Shown here one piece after another: positions 47,210 through 57,012 of a stretch of DNA of 64,000 nt (positions within the stretch are counted from its first letter, which is position 1; each line of letters starts with the position of its first letter). The notes beneath the pieces are model-generated. The model did no database searches and was not told the DNA's origin. It saw only the letters and a program-made list of their open reading frames with translations. This DNA comes from Enterobacterales bacterium CwR94 (GTDB lineage: Bacteria; Pseudomonadota; Gammaproteobacteria; Enterobacterales; Enterobacteriaceae). A program made the position numbers and the translations under genes. The DNA is taken from the NCBI GenBank assembly GCA_002837195.1, contig KZ478061.1:230382-294381 (forward strand). The letters run 5' to 3'.

Positions 47210-47914
47210 ATGACCCGTAATCGTCTTCCTACCATCCTGTTTTGTAACCTGCTAGGTATCGCCATTTACCTCTCCTGGTACTTGTCTGCCAATCACGGTT
47301 TCTGGTTCCCATTGGATAAAGGCATCTTCTATTGGTTCAACAACCATATTGTGACCAACAAATTCCTGCTGTATGTCGTCGCGATTACCAACTATCGTGC
47401 CTTTGACGCCATTTCCCTGATCGCAATGGGCGCACTCTATTACAGCTACTGGCGTAAAGAGTCACCGCAGGGCCGCCGCCGCATGCTGGCGATTGGCATT
47501 ACCATGCTCCTGACTGCTGTGGTCCTCAATCAGTTGGGCCATCGCCTGCCAGGCAGTCGTCCCAGCCCGACACTGACCTTTGAGAATGTTCATCGCATTG
47601 CCGAGCTTACCGGTATACCGGCAAAAGATGCGTCCGCCGACAGTTTCCCTGGCGACCACGGCATGATGCTGATTATTTTTGCCTGCTTTATGTGGCGTTA
47701 TTTTAGCCGTCGCGCCTTTGCCATTGGTGTGGTGATTGTGGTGGCCTTTTCGCTGCCACGAATAATGATTGGCGCACACTGGTTTACTGATATTGCCGTG
47801 GGTTCTCTGTCGATTGTTTTAGTGGGATTGAGTTGGTGGCTGCTGACGCCTGCCAGTGACTACGTGGTGAATTGGTTTAATCGCACATTGCCAGGAAAAT
47901 ACAAACCACAATAA
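47210..47914 (+). CDS. lpxT: Lipid A 1-diphosphate synthase LpxT
   Basis: A 234-residue inner-membrane PAP2-family enzyme (E. coli LpxT/YeiU 237) that transfers a phosphate from undecaprenyl diphosphate to the 1-position of lipid A. Motifs: the C1-like region HRLPGSRPSP, C2 SFPGDHGM (S-F-P-G-D-H) and C3 SLPRIMIGAHWFTDIAVG. About six membrane segments. The start is ATG at 47210; an in-frame TTG at 47192 is less likely. It uses the by-product that YbjG also handles, linking this gene to the PAP2-ybjG pair near 7.2-8.5 kb. Confidence 0.92.
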   Translation: MTRNRLPTILFCNLLGIAIYLSWYLSANHGFWFPLDKGIFYWFNNHIVTNKFLLYVVAITNYRAFDAISLIAMGALYYSYWRKESPQGRRRMLAIGITMLLTAVVLNQLGHRLPGSRPSPTLTFENVHRIAELTGIPAKDASADSFPGDHGMMLIIFACFMWRYFSRRAFAIGVVIVVAFSLPRIMIGAHWFTDIAVGSLSIVLVGLSWWLLTPASDYVVNWFNRTLPGKYKPQ

Positions 47915-48439
47915 TCACTGTGCTGATATCCCTTTCAGGTTGATGACGGCAACGATTAACGCACACTTTCTTTGCGTTTTTATTTCACCCTTTATAATTA
48001 GCGTACTAATAAAGGAGTGAATTAAGATTTTATTCTGATGTTTGCTGTGGGTCACAAATGTAACAGTTAAGTACAATCGGACTTTACTGAGTTAGGTCAA
48101 CATGGCTGGGCACCGCACGTATTGCGGGAATGCCCGCCCTGGCCCATCCGGCCAGAAAGGAGACGATTTTTTAACCAGTATGTTACATACTGATTTCACA
48201 TAAAAAAAACCTATAGAAAAGGTTAAAAAAGGCTGTGCAACCTGAGATTAATCCGGTAATCTCGATTTCGGCGTCAAAAAATGACAGCAATTTTCGGAAT
48301 ATGTCTAATTTATGTGTGCGCGTTTACACATTTTAGCAATTAAGAAATTGTCTCTTTTTTCTCGTCCGATTACTCTCACTGCGTTTCGCAATTTTATAAC
48401 GACTTCTGTCGTTAAGGACTTCAAGGGATCACACTCAAA
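47915..48439. other. lpxT-mepS intergenic region (525 bp)
   Basis: It contains a -10-like TACAAT (48072-48077) followed by a structured segment with two strong hairpins and a small ORF (48102-48203), and a run of six Ts at 48167-48172. Near mepS there is an ACGAC/GTCGT hairpin (48401-48414), followed by AAGGGATC near the start. AT-rich sequence with TTTACACATT between 48300 and 48360 may hold the mepS promoter. Confidence 0.5.
48102..48203 (+). CDS. Candidate small ORF or structured leader upstream of mepS
   Basis: A 33-codon frame (begins MAGHRTYCGNARPG) with a weak AGG ribosome site. Its first half coincides with two strong hairpins: GGGCA-CCGCA/TGCGG-TGCCC (48109-48136) and CTGGCC/GGCCAG (48143-48159). 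The sequence could equally be a structured RNA. There is no homologue that I recognise. It sits about 20 bp after a possible start site downstream of TACAAT. Confidence 0.3.
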   Translation: MAGHRTYCGNARPGPSGQKGDDFLTSMLHTDFT

Positions 48440-49015
48440 ATGGTCACGTCTCAACCAATTCTGAGATATATCGTGCGGGCGATACCCGCAGTAGCGTTAG
48501 CAGTGATGCTTTCCGCCTGTACTTCACCAGGCAGCCATCAGAAACAAGCAGAGAATCATGCAGTAAATACCCAGCAAAATGGATTTTTACTTCAGGCTTC
48601 TCAAGACGAATTTGAAAAAATGGTTCAGAACGTGGATATCAAATCCCGTTTAATGGATCAGTACGCTGACTGGAAAGGCGTGCGTTATCGTCTGGGTGGC
48701 ACCACCAAACGCGGTATCGATTGTTCCGCTTTTGTACAGAATACCTTCCGTGAGCAGTTTGGCCTTGAGTTGCCACGCTCTACATCGGAACAGCAAGACA
48801 GCGGTCGCAGCATTTCACGCAATAAACTGCGTGCTGGCGATTTAGTGATGTTCCGTGCCGGTTCCACAGGTCGCCATATTGGCATCTATATCGGCAATGA
48901 CAATTTTGTTCATGCATCAACCAGCAGTGGCGTGATGATTTCCAATCTTAATGACAATTATTGGAAAAACCGTTATCGCGATGCACGTCGCGTATTGACG
49001 CCGTCACAAAGCTAA
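48440..49015 (+). CDS. mepS: Murein DD-endopeptidase MepS (Spr)
   Basis: A 191-residue outer-membrane lipoprotein (E. coli 188) that cleaves D-Ala-mDAP cross-links to let peptidoglycan expand. The lipobox LSAC puts the lipidated cysteine at residue 27. The NlpC/P60 catalytic residues are Cys95 (GIDCSAFVQ), His146 (GRHIGIYIG) and His158 (FVHAS). In E. coli its level is set by NlpI-Prc proteolysis. It is preceded by a long, structured 5' region and followed by a strong terminator. Confidence 0.95.
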   Translation: MVTSQPILRYIVRAIPAVALAVMLSACTSPGSHQKQAENHAVNTQQNGFLLQASQDEFEKMVQNVDIKSRLMDQYADWKGVRYRLGGTTKRGIDCSAFVQNTFREQFGLELPRSTSEQQDSGRSISRNKLRAGDLVMFRAGSTGRHIGIYIGNDNFVHASTSSGVMISNLNDNYWKNRYRDARRVLTPSQS

Positions 49016-49051
49016 GTTGTGCATTGAAGTCCTGCGAAACGAGAGTGAAAG

Positions 49052-49078
49052 ACGCTGCCTGAGGTAGCGTTTTTTTTT
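49052..49078 (+). terminator. Terminator after mepS
   Basis: ACGCTGCC-TGA-GGTAGCGT stem followed by nine Ts. Confidence 0.9.
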
Positions 49079-49236
49079 GCCTTCAATAATTACATCACTA
49101 TTAAACATTGCTGGAAAAAAGGTTTTTAATCATAAATATATAGCGACAGCTCCCCTTTCCTCGTTATATCCTGCCCTCCTTCCCAGTCAGCCTTTAAGAG
49201 TGATTACGCCGCAGGCGATACGTGAGAAACGCAGAG

Positions 49237-50832
49237 ATGCCACTTTCCAAAACATTCTCAAAGCATGTCACCCATCCTCGTAAAAATGTATTTGTTAGCC
49301 TGGGCGTAGGCTTGCTGTTCTTTCTTTTATTTTTAACCATTGCCACCAGTGTGACCTGGCACAAGCGCGATCAGCGTAACGATCGGCTCGCCAATTATAC
49401 CGGCCAGTTTGTTCTGCAAACCTTTAATGAACTGAGCCAAACCTTGTCTCCTTTGCTGGCCTGGACGCAATCGCAGTGTTCAGCAGTCAGTAGTGATCTC
49501 ACGGCGCGCGCGGCCTTCACCAGCAATGTAAGAGCCATGTTGTTGGTGCGTGACGGGCAGGCATTCTGCTCTTCGGCCACTGGCGCGATGGACCTGAATA
49601 TTCATCAGATTGCCGCTGAAGTTGACTGGGATAAAAATATCGATATTACGCTGGTTCCCGGCACCCCGATGTTGCCTGAGAAACCGGCGATTGTGTTCTG
49701 GCTTAAAGATCCTCAGCATCCACGCAGCGGCGTGCTGACTACGCTAAACGTCAACCTGACGCCCTGGTTATTACTGACTTCCCGCGAACCCGATATTGCG
49801 GGTATGGCAATCGCCACCTCGCGCTATGCTTTGAGTACCTGGAATGCCCGCGTTGTGGAATCTTCCGCCCTTCCCGCCTCACCACTGCGCACGCTGACGC
49901 TGCCAGGCTATCCGATTCATATCTTGCTCTACGGTGACACGCTGGCAGACCGAGACGTGCACATGATTTTGTTAGCCGCTGTGCTGTTGTGGGTGCTCGC
50001 ATCACTGAGCACTTATTTGCTGCTCAGCCTGCGCGCGAGTCCTGGAAAAGAGATTTTACTCGGCATTAAACGGGGTGAATTTCACGTGGATTACCAGCCC
50101 GTGGTTAACGCACGCACCGGCGAAACCTATGGCTTAGAAGCGTTAATGCGCTGGACGCACCCGACTGAAGGACGCATTCCACCGGATGCCTTTATTAATT
50201 ATGCAGAAGGGCAAAACTTAATTAATCCGCTCACGCGCCATTTGTTTGAGTTGGTGGCTCGCGATGCACAACAGCTCAGCAAGGCTCTTCCCAAAGGCAC
50301 CAAGTTGGGGGTCAACCTCTCCCCGTTACATTTAAATGCCCCGGAATTTCGCACCGATGTGCAAAACTGGATCGCTGCCATGCCGCGCGATCATTTCAGT
50401 TACGTCTTTGAAATTACCGAACGCACGATGGTCGCTGAAAGCAATGCGGAAGCCATTTTTGACTGGATCCACGACCGCGGCATTAAAATCGCCATCGATG
50501 ATTTCGGCACCGGGCACAGTGCCTTGATCTATCTTGAGAAATTTAAATTTGATTACCTGAAGATCGATCGTGGCTTTGTGCAAAGTATTGGCCGTGAAAC
50601 GGTGACGTCTCCGGTGCTGGATACCGTCTTGAATCTGGCGCGCAAATTAAACCTCAATACCGTGGCAGAAGGCGTAGAAACCGCCGCCCAGGCCAACTGG
50701 TTGATTGATCGCGGCGTGACCCATTTACAAGGCTATTTCTTTAGCCGCCCGCAGTCTCCTGACGACTTATCGGCCTGGTTAGCGCTCCAGCAACCCTGGC
50801 CTGCCTTTGTCGAGCTGAGTAAACGGGGTTAA
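49237..50832 (+). CDS. pdeN: CSS-EAL cyclic-di-GMP phosphodiesterase PdeN (Rtn)
   Basis: A 531-residue inner-membrane enzyme (E. coli Rtn 518) that linearises c-di-GMP. A membrane segment (residues 18-37) and a second near 245-265 flank a periplasmic CSS domain whose FCSSATG motif controls activity through disulfide redox state. The cytosolic EAL domain is complete: GLEALMRW, VNLSPLHL, EITER, AIDDFGTGHS, DYLKIDRGF, AEGVETA and QGYFFSRP. The start is ATG at 49237; a GTG at 49222 is possible. yejA begins 73 bp later. Confidence 0.92.
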   Translation: MPLSKTFSKHVTHPRKNVFVSLGVGLLFFLLFLTIATSVTWHKRDQRNDRLANYTGQFVLQTFNELSQTLSPLLAWTQSQCSAVSSDLTARAAFTSNVRAMLLVRDGQAFCSSATGAMDLNIHQIAAEVDWDKNIDITLVPGTPMLPEKPAIVFWLKDPQHPRSGVLTTLNVNLTPWLLLTSREPDIAGMAIATSRYALSTWNARVVESSALPASPLRTLTLPGYPIHILLYGDTLADRDVHMILLAAVLLWVLASLSTYLLLSLRASPGKEILLGIKRGEFHVDYQPVVNARTGETYGLEALMRWTHPTEGRIPPDAFINYAEGQNLINPLTRHLFELVARDAQQLSKALPKGTKLGVNLSPLHLNAPEFRTDVQNWIAAMPRDHFSYVFEITERTMVAESNAEAIFDWIHDRGIKIAIDDFGTGHSALIYLEKFKFDYLKIDRGFVQSIGRETVTSPVLDTVLNLARKLNLNTVAEGVETAAQANWLIDRGVTHLQGYFFSRPQSPDDLSAWLALQQPWPAFVELSKRG

Positions 50833-50905
50833 TTCAGCAGAATGAAGCTGTTACACTGACATTTTTCTCGCAGCGGGCTGCTACGCTTATGAGAATAGCC
50901 AGCGA

Positions 50906-52729
50906 ATGAGAATGTGGGGAGATAACAAATTGCGGCTGATACTGCTTTTACTCAGCGTGATTGCCTGCGGTGTGCATGCCGAAACGATTCGTGAGGATTA
51001 CGCTTTTGCACAGCTTGGCACGCCAAAATATGCCACCGATTTTACCCATTTTGATTACGTGAATCCCGCCGCCCCTAAAGGCGGCAGCATCACGCTTTCT
51101 GCCATCGGCACGTTTGATAACTTTAATCGCTACGCCTCACGCGGGAATCCGGGCGCTGCGACAGACTCGCTGTACGACAGCTTGTTTGTCGGTTCTGAGG
51201 ATGAAATTGGCAGCTACTATCCCTTGATTGCCGAATTTGCCCGTTATCCCGAAAATTTTAAATGGATAGAAATCCACATTAATCCTCGCGCCACCTTTCA
51301 GGATGGCAGCCCAATTACCGCTGAAGACGTTGCCTTCACTTTCCAAAAGTTTATGACCGAAGGCGTCCCCCAATTTCGCGTGTTTTATAAAGACGTCAAA
51401 TACACGGCTATTAACCGTCTGGTGGTTCGCATTGAGCTACCGCAGCCCAATAAAGACATGATATTAGGGCTGCTAACGCTGCCGGTGATTCCCGAGAAAT
51501 TCTGGAAGAATAAAAAGTTTAATGAGCCACTCTCCTACCCTCCTCTGGGCAGTGGCCCCTATCGCATTACCGCTTATAAAATGGGCCAGTATCTCACTTA
51601 CAGCCGCGTGAAGAATTACTGGGCGGCTTCACTGCCTGTTAATCGTGGGCGCAATAATTTTGACACCATGCGCTATGACTATTACCTCGATGACAATGTC
51701 GCTTTTGAAGCCTTTAAAGCCGGTGCTTTTGATTTGCGTAACGAAGGGTCTGCCAAGAAGTGGGCCACACAGTATCGCGGCTCCCAATTTAACAGCGGAC
51801 AAATTGTAAAGAATGTCACGCCAAATACGGTGACCACCGATACGCGCTGGCTGGCCTTTAACGTTGAGAAACCGCTGTTTCAGGATATCCGCGTACGCGA
51901 AGCACTGGCGCAAGTTTTCGATTTTGAATGGATGAATAAGGCCCTGTTTTACGGTGCCTATAAGCGGGCCAACAGTTACTTTCAGAACACCGAATATGCT
52001 GCCACCGGTTATCCCGACGCCGATGAATTGAAAATTCTCGGCCCGTTAAAAGGTAAAATTCCCGATGCGGTGTTTACCGATGTTTTTCACCCCCCGACCT
52101 CGGATGGCAGCGGCTATGATCGCCCGCATTTGCTGAAAGCCCTGGCGTTATTAAAGCAAGCGGGTTGGGTGTTGCGGAACCAGCAACTGGTGAATGAAAA
52201 AAACGGTCAGCCTTTCCAGGTCGAACTGCTGCTGCCAAACGGTTCCGCCACCGAATGGGTATTGCCGTATCAGCATAACCTCGCTCGCCTGGGGATCCGG
52301 CTACAAATTCGTCAGGTCGACAGTTCGCAATTTTTAAGTCGTATGCGCAATGGGGATTACCAAATGATCCCCAGTGTGTACCAGGCCACGCCATTTCCTA
52401 ATTCCGATCTGCCTATCCGCTGGCACTCCAGCTACGTCGACTCCACCTGGAATCGGCCACGAATTAAAAGCCCGGTGCTTGATCAGATCCTCGATAGCAT
52501 CTCAGCGAATCAAGGCAATGCGCAGGCCTTGCTGCCGCTGGGTCGCGCCTTGGATCGCATTTTACTTTGGAATTACTACCAGATCCCGATGTGGTATAAC
52601 GCAGAAGAACGCTCTGCCTGGTGGAACAAATTCTCCCAACCGGGTATCAAACCCCTGTATTCTTTGGGACTGAGTACCTGGTGGTACGATGTGAATAAAG
52701 CAGAAACCCTGCCTGCGGCACGGCGATAA
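50906..52729 (+). CDS. yejA: Periplasmic oligopeptide-binding protein YejA
   Basis: A 607-residue periplasmic SBP_bac_5 protein (E. coli 604) that delivers peptides, and microcin C in sensitive E. coli, to YejBEF. The signal peptide ends in GVHA before ETIREDYAFAQLG. Conserved: HFDYVNPAAPKGGSITLSA, PITAEDVAFTFQKF and YPPLGSGPYRI. The start at 50906 (MRMWGDNK) or ATG at 50912 are both possible. First gene of yejABEF; the stop overlaps the yejB ribosome site. Confidence 0.94.
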   Translation: MRMWGDNKLRLILLLLSVIACGVHAETIREDYAFAQLGTPKYATDFTHFDYVNPAAPKGGSITLSAIGTFDNFNRYASRGNPGAATDSLYDSLFVGSEDEIGSYYPLIAEFARYPENFKWIEIHINPRATFQDGSPITAEDVAFTFQKFMTEGVPQFRVFYKDVKYTAINRLVVRIELPQPNKDMILGLLTLPVIPEKFWKNKKFNEPLSYPPLGSGPYRITAYKMGQYLTYSRVKNYWAASLPVNRGRNNFDTMRYDYYLDDNVAFEAFKAGAFDLRNEGSAKKWATQYRGSQFNSGQIVKNVTPNTVTTDTRWLAFNVEKPLFQDIRVREALAQVFDFEWMNKALFYGAYKRANSYFQNTEYAATGYPDADELKILGPLKGKIPDAVFTDVFHPPTSDGSGYDRPHLLKALALLKQAGWVLRNQQLVNEKNGQPFQVELLLPNGSATEWVLPYQHNLARLGIRLQIRQVDSSQFLSRMRNGDYQMIPSVYQATPFPNSDLPIRWHSSYVDSTWNRPRIKSPVLDQILDSISANQGNAQALLPLGRALDRILLWNYYQIPMWYNAEERSAWWNKFSQPGIKPLYSLGLSTWWYDVNKAETLPAARR

Positions 52730-52738
52730 GGAGCAATT

Positions 52739-53833
52739 TTGGGCGCCTATTTACTGCGACGCTTATTGTTGGTGATCCCCACACTGTGGGCCATCATCAC
52801 CATCAACTTTTTCATCGTTCAGATTGCGCCCGGTGGCCCGGTCGATCAGGCGATTGCCAATATTCAGTTAGGCCAGTCAACGGGGCTGCCTGGTGCAGGT
52901 GCGGGCGATGTGATGTCCTCACGCGCGTCGCTGAACGGCAATATCGGCGACAATCAATATCGCGGCGCACGCGGCTTAGATCCCGAAGTGATTGCGGAAA
53001 TCACTCATCGCTACGGCTTTGATAAACCGCTTCACGAACGCTACTTCGCCATGCTGTGGAGCTACATCCGCTTTGATTTCGGCGACAGCCTGTTTCGCAG
53101 CGCATCGGTTATCCAACTGATCAAAGAGAGCCTGCCGGTTTCCATCTCACTTGGCTTGTGGAGCACGCTGATTATCTATCTGGTCTCCATTCCATTGGGG
53201 ATCCGCAAAGCGGTCAGGAATGGCAGCAGCTTTGATATTTGGAGCAGTGGCCTGATCATTGTCGGTTATGCCATTCCCTCCTTTCTGTTTGCGGTAATGC
53301 TTATCGTGTTATTTGCGGGCGGCAGTTATTTCGATCTCTTTCCACTGCGCGGCCTGACCTCGCCTCAATTTGATGCGATGCCCTGGTACCAGCAAGTGAC
53401 CGATTATCTCTGGCATATCACGTTGCCGGTCCTGGCCACGGTGATTGGTGGCTTTGCCACACTGACCATGCTGACCAAAAACGCCTTTCTGGATGAGATC
53501 CGCAAACAGTATGTGGTGACGGCACGCGCCAAGGGGTTGGGGGAAGAAAAGATCCTCTATCGCCACGTGTTTCGCAACGCCATGCTGCTGGTGATTGCGG
53601 GTTTCCCCGCCACCTTTATCAGCATGTTTTTTACCGGTTCGGTATTAATTGAGGTCATTTTCTCACTGAATGGCCTCGGCTTGCTGGGCTACGACGCCAC
53701 CTTACAGCGCGACTATCCGGTGATGTTCGGCACACTGTATATTTTTACGCTGATCGGGTTGCTGCTGAATATCCTTAGCGATATCACCTACACGTTAGTT
53801 GATCCACGCATTGATTTCGAGAAACGCTCATGA
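52739..53833 (+). CDS. yejB: Peptide/microcin C ABC permease YejB
   Basis: A 364-residue inner-membrane permease (E. coli 364) pairing with YejE. It has an N-terminal membrane segment, then a periplasmic loop (about residues 35-95) with [20 protein letters not shown], and a C-terminal BPD permease domain with the ATPase-contact loop [12 protein letters not shown]. The start is TTG at 52739, seven bases after AAGGAG; it gives the family N-terminus [17 protein letters not shown] and no ATG or GTG is suitably placed. The stop overlaps yejE by four bases. Confidence 0.94.
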   Translation: MGAYLLRRLLLVIPTLWAIITINFFIVQIAPGGPVDQAIANIQLGQSTGLPGAGAGDVMSSRASLNGNIGDNQYRGARGLDPEVIAEITHRYGFDKPLHERYFAMLWSYIRFDFGDSLFRSASVIQLIKESLPVSISLGLWSTLIIYLVSIPLGIRKAVRNGSSFDIWSSGLIIVGYAIPSFLFAVMLIVLFAGGSYFDLFPLRGLTSPQFDAMPWYQQVTDYLWHITLPVLATVIGGFATLTMLTKNAFLDEIRKQYVVTARAKGLGEEKILYRHVFRNAMLLVIAGFPATFISMFFTGSVLIEVIFSLNGLGLLGYDATLQRDYPVMFGTLYIFTLIGLLLNILSDITYTLVDPRIDFEKRS

Positions 53834-54855
53834 GCCGCTTAAGTCCCGTCAATCAAGCGCGCTGGGCGCGATTCCGTCACAATCGACGCGGTTACTGGTC
53901 GCTGTGGATCTTCGCCATTCTGTTTGTTTTATGCCTGTTTGCTGAACTGCTGGCTAACGACAAACCGCTGATGGTGCACTATCAGGACCGGCTCTATTTC
54001 CCGGTCGTGGTGAATTATACCGAAGCCGATTTTGGTGGCCCGCTGGCAACGGCGGCTGATTATCAAGATCCCTGGCTAAAAACCCGTCTGGAACAAGATG
54101 GCTGGGCAATTTGGCCGTTGATTCGCTTTGGCGACAACACCATTAATTTTGCCTCTCAACAGCCCTTTCCTTCTCCGCCTTCAGCACAAAACTGGTTAGG
54201 CACAGATGCCAACGGCGGCGATGTGCTGGCCCGCATCTTGTACGGAGCGCGCATTTCCCTGCTGTTTGGCTTTGCACTGACGCTGGTTTCCAGTGTGGTG
54301 GGCGTCACAGCAGGCGCTGTCCAGGGCTACTTTGGTGGCCGGGTGGATCTCTGGGGACAGCGTTTTATTGAAGTGTGGTCTGGCATGCCGACGCTGTTTT
54401 TGATCATTCTGCTTTCCAGCGTGATTCAGCCTAATTTTTGGTGGCTGTTAGGCATTACGGTTCTGTTTGGTTGGATGTCGTTGGTTGGCGTGGTGCGCGC
54501 TGAATTCCTGCGTACGCGTAACTTTGATTACATCCGGGCCGCACAGGCGCTGGGCGTCAGTGACAGCCGCATTATGCTGCGCCATATGCTGCCCAACGCC
54601 ATGGTCGCGACGCTGACTTACCTGCCCTTTATCTTGTGTGGCTCCGTGACCACACTGACCTCACTGGATTTCCTCGGCTTTGGCTTACCACTGGGTTCCC
54701 CGTCGCTCGGAGAATTACTGCTCCAGGGGAAAAATAACCTGCAGGCTCCCTGGTTAGGTTTGGCCGCATTCTTTTCGGTAGCCATTCTGTTGTCGCTGCT
54801 TATTTTCATTGGCGAAGCCGTGCGCGACGCATTCGACCCTTCAAAGGCGCATTGA
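53830..54855 (+). CDS. yejE: Peptide/microcin C ABC permease YejE
   Basis: A 341-residue inner-membrane permease (E. coli 341). One N-terminal membrane segment is followed by a periplasmic insert ([20 protein letters not shown]), then [20 protein letters not shown] and the permease loop [15 protein letters not shown]. The start overlaps the yejB stop (ATGA), indicating translational coupling; yejF starts one base after its stop. Confidence 0.95.
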   Translation: MSRLSPVNQARWARFRHNRRGYWSLWIFAILFVLCLFAELLANDKPLMVHYQDRLYFPVVVNYTEADFGGPLATAADYQDPWLKTRLEQDGWAIWPLIRFGDNTINFASQQPFPSPPSAQNWLGTDANGGDVLARILYGARISLLFGFALTLVSSVVGVTAGAVQGYFGGRVDLWGQRFIEVWSGMPTLFLIILLSSVIQPNFWWLLGITVLFGWMSLVGVVRAEFLRTRNFDYIRAAQALGVSDSRIMLRHMLPNAMVATLTYLPFILCGSVTTLTSLDFLGFGLPLGSPSLGELLLQGKNNLQAPWLGLAAFFSVAILLSLLIFIGEAVRDAFDPSKAH

Positions 54856-54856
54856 T

Positions 54857-56443
54857 ATGACAACTCCTCTGCTGGCGATTGATTCTTTGAGCATCGCGTT
54901 TCGCCAAAATGGCGTTGAGCGGCGCGTCGTCGATAACTTATCACTGCAGGTGCAGGCGGGAGAAACGCTGGCGCTGGTCGGTGAATCCGGTTCGGGTAAA
55001 AGCGTCACCGCCTTGTCGGTAATGCGGCTGTTACCCACCCCGCCGGCGGTCTATCAGAGCGGGCGCATACTGTTTGAAGGGCAAGATGTGCTACAGGCGG
55101 ATGAGCGAACGCTGCGCGGCCTGCGTGGGAATCGTATCGCCATGATTTTCCAGGAACCCATGGTGTCATTGAACCCGCTGCACAGTATTGAAAAACAGCT
55201 TTATGAGGTGCTATCGCTGCATCGCGGCGCGCGGCGCGAGGCGGCCCGTGGAGATATTCTGGCCTGTCTGGATCGTGTCGGTATTCGCAACGCTGCCCGT
55301 CGTTTGAATGATTATCCGCACCAATTGTCAGGCGGCGAGCGTCAACGCGTGATGATTGCCATGGCCTTACTGACCAAACCCGATTTGTTGATTGCCGACG
55401 AGCCTACAACAGCGTTGGATGTCACCGTACAAGCACAAATTTTGGTGTTGCTGAAAGAGTTAAAGCAGGAACTCAATATGGGGTTGCTGTTTATTACCCA
55501 TAACCTGCGCATCGTGCGTCAACTGGCGGATAACGTCTTAGTGATGCATAACGGACAAGGTGTTGAACACAACCGCACATCGTCGCTGTTTAACGCACCG
55601 CAACATGCCTACACCCAGCAGTTACTGAACTCAGAACCTGAAGGCCGCGCCTTGCCGCTGGCTGACACCGCTCCCCTGCTTCGCGTGGAAAACTTACGCG
55701 TTGCCTTTCCCATTCGACGCGGCTGGTTGAAGCGAACGGTTGATAATCACTATGCGCTCAAATCACTGAGTTTTTCCCTTCGACGCGGTGAAAGCCTTGG
55801 GCTGGTCGGTGAGTCTGGATCGGGCAAAAGCACCACTGGCATGGCACTGCTGCGTCTGATTAACTCACAAGGCGAGATTTGGTTCGATGGACAGCCTTTG
55901 CATGACTGGCAGCGCAAACAGATGCTGCCGGTACGTAAGCGCATTCAGGTGGTCTTTCAGGATCCTAACTCGTCACTCAATCCACGTCTGACGGTGATGG
56001 AGATTATTGCGGAAGGGTTGGCCGTCCACTTTCCAGAATTAGACGCTGAGGCACGTGAGGCCCGCGTACAAGCCGTTATGCAGGAAGTCGGGCTCGATCC
56101 CGCCAGCCGGTTTCGTTACCCTGCTGAATTTTCCGGCGGCCAGCGTCAGCGTGTAGCCATCGCACGAGCGCTGATTCTGCAACCCGAGCTGGTCATTCTC
56201 GATGAACCCACCTCTTCTCTCGATCGTTCCGTGCAGAAGCAAATTTTGACGTTGCTGAAAAAACTTCAGCACGAGCATAAACTGGCCTATCTGTTTATCA
56301 GCCACGATTTGGAAGTGGTGCGTGCTCTGTGCCATCAGGTGGTGGTGCTGAGACAAGGTGAAGTGGTTGAGCAAGGCGAGTGCGAAGCGGTATTCACGAC
56401 GCCACGTGAAGCCTATACGCGTCAGTTGCTGACGCTGGCTTGA
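54857..56443 (+). CDS. yejF: Peptide/microcin C ABC ATPase YejF
   Basis: A 528-residue fused double ATPase (E. coli 529) that powers YejBE. Both halves carry intact Walker A motifs (GESGSGKS), signatures (LSGGERQR and FSGGQRQR) and Walker B (LLIADEP, LVILDEP). The start is ATG at 54857, just after the yejE stop; the frame opens inside yejE. Its last 22 bases overlap the 3' end of the opposing yejG. Confidence 0.95.
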   Translation: MTTPLLAIDSLSIAFRQNGVERRVVDNLSLQVQAGETLALVGESGSGKSVTALSVMRLLPTPPAVYQSGRILFEGQDVLQADERTLRGLRGNRIAMIFQEPMVSLNPLHSIEKQLYEVLSLHRGARREAARGDILACLDRVGIRNAARRLNDYPHQLSGGERQRVMIAMALLTKPDLLIADEPTTALDVTVQAQILVLLKELKQELNMGLLFITHNLRIVRQLADNVLVMHNGQGVEHNRTSSLFNAPQHAYTQQLLNSEPEGRALPLADTAPLLRVENLRVAFPIRRGWLKRTVDNHYALKSLSFSLRRGESLGLVGESGSGKSTTGMALLRLINSQGEIWFDGQPLHDWQRKQMLPVRKRIQVVFQDPNSSLNPRLTVMEIIAEGLAVHFPELDAEAREARVQAVMQEVGLDPASRFRYPAEFSGGQRQRVAIARALILQPELVILDEPTSSLDRSVQKQILTLLKKLQHEHKLAYLFISHDLEVVRALCHQVVVLRQGEVVEQGECEAVFTTPREAYTRQLLTLA

Positions 56444-56763
56444 GGGGGTTGTACTGCCATGTGTTCAGCGATGGCGACGCCGATGTTTTTTAGTCGGCAA
56501 TTCGTCGCGCTCTCGTCACGCCGATGAACAAACAGGCAGGGTTGTCCTTGCCACTCGGCCACAAAGCACTCCAGTTGAATTTCATTCAGCGTTTGCTGTA
56601 GCGCGCGCATGATATCCCATGCCGAACTTCCATCATGGCTTAAGAGCTGCAGCGCAATATAATCATCGGCTCCCGCCAGCGCCTGTACTTCAACAGGTTG
56701 CGCATCGGTAATGCGCCAGCTTTGCGGCAATCGATGAATCACGGAATGTTGTAATTGACTCAC
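56422..56763 (-). CDS. yejG: YejG family protein
   Basis: A 113-residue cytosolic protein (E. coli YejG 114) of unknown function, without membrane segments or known motifs. Identified by length, position between yejF and bcr, and the VIHRLPQSWRITDAQPVEVQ N-terminus. Its 3' end overlaps yejF tail-to-tail by 22 bp, so the two transcripts are complementary there. A GGGGGAAGAGTGA ribosome site precedes the start. Confidence 0.87.
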   Translation of the reverse strand: MSQLQHSVIHRLPQSWRITDAQPVEVQALAGADDYIALQLLSHDGSSAWDIMRALQQTLNEIQLECFVAEWQGQPCLFVHRRDESATNCRLKNIGVAIAEHMAVQPPQASVSN

Positions 56764-57012
56764 TCTTCCCCCAGAAGGTGAACGTGTATTACCGAGGATA
56801 ATTGCAAGGGTTATGCAGTTAATTTGTCGATAACGTCACGCTGTCGCGGATTAAATTGCGATGTCTCTCGCATTTTTGTCCTGTATACCCTGTTAACGGA
56901 AAATTAACAACACTTGTGTAGCAAGGTTGTTAAATATCTGCCGTTCAAGATTCACATTATAGCAACATACATAAAAGAGGGGGCCGCCTGTGTCCAGGCG
57001 GCAAGCGACAAT

